In this document: positions 9,901-16,853 of the stretch, one piece after another
Layout of the letters: each line of letters opens with the position of its first letter
Numbering within the stretch: position 1 is the first letter of the stretch
Source of the DNA: Duganella margarita
GTDB lineage: Bacteria > Pseudomonadota > Gammaproteobacteria > Burkholderiales > Burkholderiaceae_D
NCBI RefSeq assembly: GCF_009857535.1
Contig: NZ_WWCS01000033.1
Coordinates: forward strand, 1-32,570
DNA length: 32,570 bases
Direction of reading: 5' to 3'
Made by a program: the position numbers and the translations under genes
Notes under the pieces: model-generated
What the model was told of the DNA's origin: nothing
Database searches by the model: none
What the model saw: the letters and a program-made list of their open reading frames with translations, nothing else

Positions 9901-12900
9901 GGAAACGCGCGACCTGAACGCCCTCACCTCGGCCCAGATCGCCGCGCTCGGCACCGCCACCGTGGCGGCGCTGGACCTGGCCCACATGGCCGCCCTCAAC
10001 AGCCGCCAGATCGCCGCGCTGACCACCGCGCAGGTGTCGGCCCTGGGCACCGACCGCATCCGCGCCCTCAGTACCCAGCAAGCCAGCAGCCTGGGCACCG
10101 CGCAAATTGCCGTCCTCAGCGACGCCCAGTTGCAGGCGCTCGACGCCAACGTGCTGGCGGCGCTGAAAACGCAGCAGATCGCCGCCCTGTCGACCGACCA
10201 GATCACCGTACTGGGCAGCGACCAGATCATCGCCCTGACCACGGCCCAGGTGAGCAGCCTGAGCACGCGCCAGCTGGCCGCCCTCAGCGCCAGCCAGCTG
10301 AACGACCTGGAAACCCGCGACCTGGCCGCCCTGCGCACCGCCCAGATCGCCAGCCTCGGCAGCGACAGCCTCAACGCCCTCAGCAGCACGCAGGTGCGGG
10401 CGCTGACCACCACCCAGTTGCTGGCCTTGGGCAGCAATCAGCTGCAACAGCTGGCGACCGAACAGATCGCCGCGCTGAGCAGCGCGCAAGTGCTGAACCT
10501 GGGTACCGCCCAGATCGCCCTGCTGAGCAGCGAACAGTTGAGCGCGCTCGGCAACACCATGCTGGCGCAGCTGAAAACCCAGCAGATCGCCGCGCTGAAA
10601 ACCCAGCAGATCGCCCAGCTGGATAACGCGCAACTGATCGCCCTGACCACGCTGCAAGTCAGCCACCTGACCAGCCAGCAACTCGCCGCCCTCGGCAGCG
10701 ACCAGCTGAATGCGCTGGAAACTCAGGACCTGGCCGCGCTGCGCACCGCCCAGATCGCCGTGCTCAGCACCGCGCAGATCGCCGGTCTCGATCCGAGCCA
10801 GGCGGCCGCGCTGACCACGCTGCAAACCAGCAGCCTGAGCACCGCGCAGTTGCAGGCGTTCAGCGCCGCCCAGTTGCTCGGCTTCTCCAGCGCCGACATC
10901 GCCGCGCTGCGCACCGCGCAAGTGGTGGCGCTCAGCACCAGTCAGCTGGACGCGCTGTCGAGCGACCAGTTGCGCGCGCTGACCACGGCGCAACTGAGCG
11001 CGCTGACCAGCAGCCAGTTCGGCGCGCTGGGCAGCGACCAGATCGGCGTCTTGACCACGCTCCAGGCCAGCGGCCTGAGCACGGCCCAGCTGCAAGCGCT
11101 GAGCGCGGCGCAACTGGCGGCGCTGTCCACCGCCAACCTCGCCGCGCTGCGCACCGTCCAGCTGGCCGCCCTGTCCAGCAGCCAGATTGCGCTGCTGGAC
11201 CTGAGTCAGATCGTCGCGCTGAGCACGCTGCAAGTGGCCGGCCTGAGCACGCAACAACTGAGCGCGCTCGGCACCGACCAGGTGCGCGCCATGGAAACCC
11301 GTGACGTCGCCGCGCTGCGCACCGCGCAGGTCGTGACCCTCACCGGCGACCAGTTGCAGGCCCTCGGCAGCGACCAGGTGCAGGCGCTGACCGCGGCCCA
11401 GCTGGCTGCACTGAACACCACGCAACTGCAAACGCTGCTGACCGAGCAGATCGCCGCGCTGACCACCCGCCAGGTTGCCGCGCTGGTTACCGCCCAGATC
11501 GTCAACCTGACCAACAGCCAGTTGGCCGCCCTCAGCACCGATGACATGGCGGCGCTGCGGACCACCCAGGTCAACGCGCTGCTCACGGCGCAGATCCAGC
11601 AGCTCAGCACCGACCAGGTCGCCGCGCTGACCAGCAGCCAGGTGGCGGCTTTGTCGACCGCTCAGCTATCGACGCTGAGCGAGCAGCAGATCGGCGCCTT
11701 CAGTGCGGCCGATTTCGCCGCGCTGAGCGCCGCCCAGCTGGCGGCGCTGGGCACGCTGATCAAGCTGACTACCGACCAGATCCAGTCGCTCACGCCGGCG
11801 CAGATCGCCGGCCTCAGCACCGCCCAGGTCGCGGCCCTGACCACCGACCAGATCGCCGCCCTGACCACCCGCCAGATCGGTTCGCTCAGCACCGCCGCCG
11901 TAGCCGTGCTCGGCAGCGACCAGGTGCGCGCGCTGGAAACCGATGACCTGGCCGCCATGAAAGCCACGCAGATTGTGGCGTTCGGCACCGACCAGCTGAT
12001 GCAGCTGAGCACGCTGCAAGTGCAGGCGCTGACCTCGGCCCAGGTCGGCGGCATGTCGACCCAACAGATTGCCGTCTTCAGCAGCGACCAGATGCATGCC
12101 CTCAGCAGCGCGGACATCGCCGCGCTGCGCACCGCCCAGATCAGCATCCTCAGCAGCGACCAGCTGCAGGCGCTGAGCGACGAGCAGGTGCAGGCGCTCA
12201 GCGTAGTGCAGATGAATTCGCTCAGCAGCGCGCAGGTGCAGGCGCTGCGGCCCGACCAGATCGTCGCCCTGAGCACCGCCCAGTTCGCCGTGCTCGGCAC
12301 CCGCCAACTGGCCGCGCTCACCTCGGCCCAGCTGAGCGTGATCGAAGCGGATGATTTTGTCGCGCTGCGGCCGGCACAGATCGCCAGCTTCAGCACCGAC
12401 CAGATCCAGGCGCTGACGCCGGACCACATCGCCATCCTGACCACCGCGCAAACCCAGGCGCTGACCACCAGCCAGCTGCAGGCGCTGACCGACTACCAAC
12501 TGGTGGCACTGAACAGCGACGACCTGGCCGCGCTGAAAGCCGCGCAGATCGCCGCCCTCGGCACCAACCAGCTGAACATCCTGCGCGACCTCCAGCTGCA
12601 AGCGCTGGGGCTGACCCAGCTGGCCGCGCTCACCAGCACCCAGCTGCAGGCGCTGGGCGACGACCAGATCATCGCCCTGACCAGCCAGCAATTCGGCCTG
12701 CTCAGCACGGCGCAGATCGCGCAGCTGAGCACCGCCCAGCTGCAAGCCATCGAACTGGTCGACCTGGCCGCGCTGAAGACCGCGCAAATACAGGCGCTGG
12801 GCAGCGACCAGTTGCAGGCGCTGAGCGTGGAGCGCATCGCCGCCCTGACTACACAACAAATCCAGGCGCTGACCAGCGCCCAGTTGAACGTGCTGAGCGG

Positions 12901-15900
12901 CGACCAGTTGCAGGCCTTGAGTACCGACGCCGTGCTGGCCCTGCGCAGCGCCCAGATCGCCGCCTTGAGCCCCCGCCTGCTGGCAGCGTTGACCACCGAC
13001 CAGTGGCAACACCTGGGCACCGACCAGCTGGCGGCACTGAGCAGCATGCAATTTGGCGCCGTCACCAGCGACCAGATGGTAGCGCTGACCAGCGCGCAGA
13101 CGGCGGCCCTGGCCACGACCCAGATCGCCTCGCTGAGCAGCGACCAGCTGAACGCGCTGGAAACCGGCGACTTCGCCGTGCTCAACAGCGCCCAGATCGC
13201 CGCCATCAGCACCGCCAACATCGCCGCCCTGACCACCGACCTGGTGAGCGCACTGGGCACCGCGCAAGTCGGCAGCTTGGGCAGCGACCAGATCGCCGCG
13301 CTGAGCAGCGACAACATCGCCGCCCTCCGCAGCACCCAAGTCGTCACGCTGAGCGCGACCCAGATCGGCGCCTTGCGCACCGACCAGATCAGCGCGCTGA
13401 GCACCGACGACTTCGTCGCCCTGCGCAGCAACCAGCTGACCGCGCTCAACACGGCGCAGTTTGCCGCGCTGACCAGCAGCCAGCTGAACGCGCTGTCGAC
13501 CGCCGCCTTCACCGGCCTGACCACCGCCATGATCAGCGCGCTGACCAGCGGCCAGTTCGCCCACCTGAGCACCGCGCAAGTGGCGGCGCTGACCGCGACG
13601 CAAGCGACCGCGCTGAGCGCCGGCCAGCTGGGGGCACTGGACACCGACCAGTTCAGCGTGCTGGCCACCAGCACCATCGGCAACCTGCAGTCCGACCAGA
13701 TCGGCGTGCTGTCGAGCGACCAGATCGTCGCCTTCACCACCCAACAAATCCGCGCGCTGAGCAGCACCCAGCTGGCCGGCCTGCAAAGCAGCCAGATCGC
13801 CGCGCTGGAAACCGTGGACCTGGCGGCGCTGAGCACCGCCCAGCTCAACCTGCTGAGCAGCGACCAGTTGCAAGCGCTGCTGACCGAGCAAGTGGCCACG
13901 CTGTCCACCGTGCAGATCAGCACCCTGTCCACCGACCAGATCAGCACCGGTCTGAGCCTCGCCCAGATCATCGCGCTGACCACCGCGCAAGTGGCCGCGC
14001 TGACCACCCGACAAGTCGCCGCGCTGACCACCGGGCAGATGGCGGCGCTGGAAACGGCCGACCTGGCCGCCTTCGGCACGCGCCAGATCGTCGCCCTGAC
14101 CAGCGACCAGATCAGCGCGCTCAGCAGCGACCAGCTGAACGGTCTGACCACGGCGGCACTGGCGGCGCTGACCACCGCCCAGCTGGCCGCCGGCCTGACC
14201 ACCGCGCAGCTGGCGGCGCTGGACGCCGCCCATATCAGCGCCTTCGGCGCCAGCCAGCTCAACTACGGCCTTGGTACCGACGCCATCGCCGCGCTGACCA
14301 CCGACCAGATCGGCGCGCTGCGCACCGCGCAGACGGCCAGCCTGGCGACGCTGCAGATCGCCGCCCTGACCAGCAGCCAGATCGTTGCGCTGAGCACTGA
14401 CCAGATCGCCACGCTGGGCACGCAACAGGTGGCGGCACTGAGCGCTGACCAGCTGGCCGCGCTGGAAATCGCCGAGCTGCACGCCCTCACCACGCGCCAG
14501 CTGAACGCCCTCAGCAGCGCGCAGATGTCGACGCTGGGCACACTGCAGCTGAACGCGCTGACGACCGCGCAGTTCGCCGCGCTGGGCACCGCCCAGCTGG
14601 CATACGGCCTCGGCACCGCACAGCTGGTGGCGCTCGATAGCGACCACATCAGCGCACTGACCAGCACCCAGCTGGCCTACGGCCTGAGCTTGGACGGCCT
14701 GGCGGCGCTGACCAGCGACCAGATCCAGGCGCTGCGCACCGCGCAGGTCGCCGCGCTGACCACGCAGCAAGTCAGTGCGCTTAGCAGCGAGCAGATCGCC
14801 GCGTTGACCAGCGCGCAGGTCGCCGGCTTGTCCACCGCCCAGCTGCCGGCCCTGAGCGCTGGCCAACTGGCCGTATTCAGCACCGAACAGATTGCCGCGC
14901 TGGAAACCCAGGACGTGGCGGCCCTGAGCGCCAGCCAGTTCGTCGGCCTGTCGAGCAGCCAGACCATGGCGCTGACCACCGGTCAGGTGCGCGCGCTGAA
15001 GACCGCGCAAGTGGCAGCCATCGACGCCGGCCAGATCGGCGTGTTCAGCAACGACCAGCTGCAGGCGCTCAGCACCCAGCAAGCCGCCGCGCTCAGCGTG
15101 AACGCCGTCACCGCGCTGTCGACCGCCCAGCTGGGCGTGCTGACCACGGACGATGTCGCCGCACTGGGCACCTTGCAGATCGCCAGCCTGGCGGTCAGCC
15201 AGCTGAACGGCCTCAACACCAACCAGGTGCAGGCGCTGACCAGCGTGCAACTGGGCGCCCTCACCGTCGACCAGTTCTTCGCCTTCAGCACCAGCCAGAT
15301 CAGCGCGCTGCGCACCACCCAGATCGGCTACCTCAGCACTACCCAGGTGGCCGCGCTGTCGACGCCGCAAGTGCAGGCGCTCAGTACCGACCAGATCGCC
15401 TCGATCAAGCTCAGCCAGGTGAGCGCGCTGACGATCGACCAGGTCGCGGTGCTGGGGTCCGACCAGTTGCGCGCGCTGACCACGACGCAGATCCAGGCCC
15501 TGACCACCACCCAGCTGTTCGCGCTGGCCAGCGAGCAGGCGGCGGCGCTGACCACCACCCAGATGGCGGCACTGAAGAATTCGCAGATCGCCGCGCTGGA
15601 TGCGACCCAGCTGTACGGCTTCAGCACCGACCAGCTGGCGGTCTGGAGCACCAGCCAGCTGGGTTCGCTGACGGCGACCCAGATCGGCTACCTGTCCAGC
15701 GCCCAGATCGCCAGCCTGAGCAACACCCAGATCGCCGGCCTGAAGACCAGCCAGCTGGTGGCCTTCAGCACCAACCAGATCCGCGCGCTGGCGGCGTCGC
15801 AGATGCCGGCGCTGACCACCACGCAGCTGGGCGTGCTGAGCGTGGCACAGGCCAACGCCCTGACCGCGACCCAGATCGCCTCGATGTCGATCGCCCAGAC

Positions 15901-16702
15901 CATGGCGCTGAACTCGTCGTCGGTGAACTACGCCACGCCGCTGATCTTCGACCTGGACGGCAACGGCGTGCAGACCCGCAGCATCACGGCCGGCGTGCAG
16001 TTCGATATCCGCGGCGACGGCCAGAAAGTCGGCACCGGCTGGGTTGACGCCCACGACGGCCTGCTGGCCCTGGACCGCAACGGCGACGGCGTGATCAACG
16101 ACGGCGGCGAACTGTTCGGCAGCGCCACCACGCTGGCCGACGGCAGCAAGGCCAAGGACGGCTATGCCGCACTGGCCGCGCTCGACAGCAACGGCGACGG
16201 CCAGATCACGGCCGCCGACAGCGCCTACGGCGCGCTGCGGGTGTGGGTCGACGGCAACGGCGACGGCATCAGCCAGGCCGACGAACTGAAGACGTTGGCG
16301 CAGCTGGGCATTGCCGCCGTCGACACCCAAGCCGACCATGCGCTGACGCAGCAGAACGGCAACGTGATCGGTCTGACGTCGCGCTACACCAGCACCGACG
16401 GCAGCGTGCACCAAAGCGCCGACGCTTGGTTCCTGGCGGACCAGGCAACCTCCACGGCCTCGCTGCAGCAGCAAGTCAGCAGCATGACCAGCGCCATGGC
16501 CAGTTACGCCGCCGCCCCTGCGGCGCCGGCGCCACGGCTGACGCTGCCAACCTCGTCAGCGGCGGCGGCGGCAAGCATGCCATTGGCGGCGGCACTCGAC
16601 CATTACCGCGCCCAGCACAGCCTGCAAGGCGCCGCCACCGGCCCGAGCAAGCCCGCGTTTGAAGAGCCCGCCACCCATTGGTTCGCCGTCCCCAAACGTT
16701 AA
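6995..16702 (+). CDS. Giant octapeptide-repeat protein with C-terminal calcium-loop domain, putative type I secreted
   Basis: A 3235-residue protein, roughly 330 kDa by length. After a 7-residue leader, 371 consecutive units run to about residue 2979, consensus L-[ST]-[ST]-x-Q-[ILV]-x-A. All but seven are exactly 8 residues (six of 9, one of 6). Residues 2980-3235 form a different domain with four EF-hand-like loops (FDLDGNG near 2985, LDRNGDG near 3026, LDSNGDG near 3063, VDGNGDG near 3085), then a Ser/Ala-rich tail that may hold the export signal. There is no N-terminal signal peptide and no RTX nonapeptide. A type I exporter and a homologous repeat protein lie about 12 kb away. The ATG at 6995 is preferred over an upstream in-frame GTG at 6956 because a GGAG site precedes it. 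I recognise no named family; a calcium-stabilised surface, adhesive or matrix fibre is the best guess. Confidence 0.9.
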   Translation: MSFNLSDLTTDQLKALQSAQIASLTTADAATLSTLQMTLLSTAQLSWFGTAQLRALTTATLHAMGTQQLNSLSTRQVSALTTAQFATLSDDQLSAGLTTVQFSTLTTAQLASLNQAQVALLETQDLAALKTAQLVALSTAQLRALGSDQLQALTTAQTVSLKTQQIAALASNQVASLTTREMAALTTLQLNALDAVQLGALGDSQLAALSTAQAAGLSTTQIGRLGTDQLAALGSSGLAALKTQQIAALTTTQFSALSTDQIVALTTAQIQSLTTQQLSLLSSAQLGALSAQDLAALRTQQLAALGTGITAMLGTSQIAALSTAQIAALPTAQLRAFSTDQIVALRSAQVAALTTQQVQALSTTQVAALETVDLAAMGTAQVNAFGTAQVSALTAAQIAALRTVQANALSSQQLAVLSTEQLGALETADLAALRTSQLGGLSTEQIAALRTDQIAALATMQIAALSTRQLAALDDAQIVSLTTAQAAALTSVQIAALTTRQLAALETRDLAAFKTAQVAALTSTQLGALDAGHFGSFSSLQIAALTTQQVATLGSAQLVALQSAALAGLQTRQAVALSIDNIQALGTGQIAALSTAVVNAFTTAQIAALSTDQIVALSTQQSMALATRQIAALTGAQLNALQTQDLAAFKTQQIAALGTSQIAALDSAHLIALGSQQVAALGTTQVAALGSDQVAVLETRDLAALSSRQAAALSNDAVAALTTTQVSALTSTVLNGLTTAQFGALGTDQIVALTTQQATQLATRQIAALSSEQLVALETRDFAALKTAQIAALTPDQISKLTLEQIVALTTAQANALSGVQLNALTTAQLGAMETQDFAALRTSQLLGLGTNSIAILSPNQVAALKTEQVRQLTSDQIRVLSSDQIGALTTLQVGALSPLQISYLLASQLAVLTNADWAALKSQQLNALSTEQLAAVTTSQIVALTTLQASQIAASQLNALSSEQLNALETRDLNALTSAQIAALGTATVAALDLAHMAALNSRQIAALTTAQVSALGTDRIRALSTQQASSLGTAQIAVLSDAQLQALDANVLAALKTQQIAALSTDQITVLGSDQIIALTTAQVSSLSTRQLAALSASQLNDLETRDLAALRTAQIASLGSDSLNALSSTQVRALTTTQLLALGSNQLQQLATEQIAALSSAQVLNLGTAQIALLSSEQLSALGNTMLAQLKTQQIAALKTQQIAQLDNAQLIALTTLQVSHLTSQQLAALGSDQLNALETQDLAALRTAQIAVLSTAQIAGLDPSQAAALTTLQTSSLSTAQLQAFSAAQLLGFSSADIAALRTAQVVALSTSQLDALSSDQLRALTTAQLSALTSSQFGALGSDQIGVLTTLQASGLSTAQLQALSAAQLAALSTANLAALRTVQLAALSSSQIALLDLSQIVALSTLQVAGLSTQQLSALGTDQVRAMETRDVAALRTAQVVTLTGDQLQALGSDQVQALTAAQLAALNTTQLQTLLTEQIAALTTRQVAALVTAQIVNLTNSQLAALSTDDMAALRTTQVNALLTAQIQQLSTDQVAALTSSQVAALSTAQLSTLSEQQIGAFSAADFAALSAAQLAALGTLIKLTTDQIQSLTPAQIAGLSTAQVAALTTDQIAALTTRQIGSLSTAAVAVLGSDQVRALETDDLAAMKATQIVAFGTDQLMQLSTLQVQALTSAQVGGMSTQQIAVFSSDQMHALSSADIAALRTAQISILSSDQLQALSDEQVQALSVVQMNSLSSAQVQALRPDQIVALSTAQFAVLGTRQLAALTSAQLSVIEADDFVALRPAQIASFSTDQIQALTPDHIAILTTAQTQALTTSQLQALTDYQLVALNSDDLAALKAAQIAALGTNQLNILRDLQLQALGLTQLAALTSTQLQALGDDQIIALTSQQFGLLSTAQIAQLSTAQLQAIELVDLAALKTAQIQALGSDQLQALSVERIAALTTQQIQALTSAQLNVLSGDQLQALSTDAVLALRSAQIAALSPRLLAALTTDQWQHLGTDQLAALSSMQFGAVTSDQMVALTSAQTAALATTQIASLSSDQLNALETGDFAVLNSAQIAAISTANIAALTTDLVSALGTAQVGSLGSDQIAALSSDNIAALRSTQVVTLSATQIGALRTDQISALSTDDFVALRSNQLTALNTAQFAALTSSQLNALSTAAFTGLTTAMISALTSGQFAHLSTAQVAALTATQATALSAGQLGALDTDQFSVLATSTIGNLQSDQIGVLSSDQIVAFTTQQIRALSSTQLAGLQSSQIAALETVDLAALSTAQLNLLSSDQLQALLTEQVATLSTVQISTLSTDQISTGLSLAQIIALTTAQVAALTTRQVAALTTGQMAALETADLAAFGTRQIVALTSDQISALSSDQLNGLTTAALAALTTAQLAAGLTTAQLAALDAAHISAFGASQLNYGLGTDAIAALTTDQIGALRTAQTASLATLQIAALTSSQIVALSTDQIATLGTQQVAALSADQLAALEIAELHALTTRQLNALSSAQMSTLGTLQLNALTTAQFAALGTAQLAYGLGTAQLVALDSDHISALTSTQLAYGLSLDGLAALTSDQIQALRTAQVAALTTQQVSALSSEQIAALTSAQVAGLSTAQLPALSAGQLAVFSTEQIAALETQDVAALSASQFVGLSSSQTMALTTGQVRALKTAQVAAIDAGQIGVFSNDQLQALSTQQAAALSVNAVTALSTAQLGVLTTDDVAALGTLQIASLAVSQLNGLNTNQVQALTSVQLGALTVDQFFAFSTSQISALRTTQIGYLSTTQVAALSTPQVQALSTDQIASIKLSQVSALTIDQVAVLGSDQLRALTTTQIQALTTTQLFALASEQAAALTTTQMAALKNSQIAALDATQLYGFSTDQLAVWSTSQLGSLTATQIGYLSSAQIASLSNTQIAGLKTSQLVAFSTNQIRALAASQMPALTTTQLGVLSVAQANALTATQIASMSIAQTMALNSSSVNYATPLIFDLDGNGVQTRSITAGVQFDIRGDGQKVGTGWVDAHDGLLALDRNGDGVINDGGELFGSATTLADGSKAKDGYAALAALDSNGDGQITAADSAYGALRVWVDGNGDGISQADELKTLAQLGIAAVDTQADHALTQQNGNVIGLTSRYTSTDGSVHQSADAWFLADQATSTASLQQQVSSMTSAMASYAAAPAAPAPRLTLPTSSAAAAASMPLAAALDHYRAQHSLQGAATGPSKPAFEEPATHWFAVPKR
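7016..15931 (+). repeat. 371-unit tandem array of about 24 bp (8 codons)
   Basis: The units were counted one by one and the tally agrees with base positions at units 15, 29, 257 and 371. The DNA copies are strongly diverged by synonymous changes although the peptide pattern is tightly kept, which implies long selection on the protein rather than recent expansion. The exception is one near-identical adjacent pair at 10571-10618. Marker units of the form L-E-T-x-D-L-A-A, followed by a unit with Lys/Arg at position 2, recur at alternating spacings of 7 and 10 units through 7691-13180; none is seen in the last 32 units (15164-15931). Confidence 0.95.
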
Positions 16703-16707
16703 AGCGG

Positions 16708-16737
16708 GGCCGGGGGAGCAGCAGTGCTGCCCCGGCC
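16708..16737 (+). terminator. Strong hairpin just after the giant gene
   Basis: ggccgggg (16708-16715) pairs with ccccggcc (16730-16737), an 8-bp all-GC stem, 5 bases after the stop codon. No U-run follows, so it may be a weak or Rho-assisted terminator, an mRNA-stabilising 3' hairpin, or an attenuator limiting read-through into the glycosyltransferase genes. Confidence 0.4.
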
Positions 16738-16853
16738 TGCCAACGTTGGAGCAGAGGGGGATTTACAGTGTTGCTCCAGGGCCAAAAGTTGCCCCTCGTC
16801 CAGCGACAAAGAGGTATCATAGGGCTCGGACTGATTCCACTTTATGCTCTGCT

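Noticed and set aside
7016..15931. CRISPR-like or satellite DNA because of regular short repeats
   Set aside because: The repeats are contiguous 24-bp coding units without spacers and lie in one open frame with conserved peptide pattern.
11666..16474. A 1602-codon open frame on the minus strand, with similar ones at 6904-9666 and 8723-11431 and plus-strand 13003-14400
   Set aside because: They mirror the giant gene. A 24-bp unit is a multiple of 3, so any frame whose unit lacks a stop stays open across the array. Their products are low-complexity images of the octad, and no separate start signals or domains are seen.
6995..16702. TAL-effector-like DNA-binding repeats, suggested by LTxxQ motifs
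   Set aside because: The unit is 8 residues, not 33-35, and there is no variable di-residue pattern or nuclear-type context; export genes and calcium loops point elsewhere.
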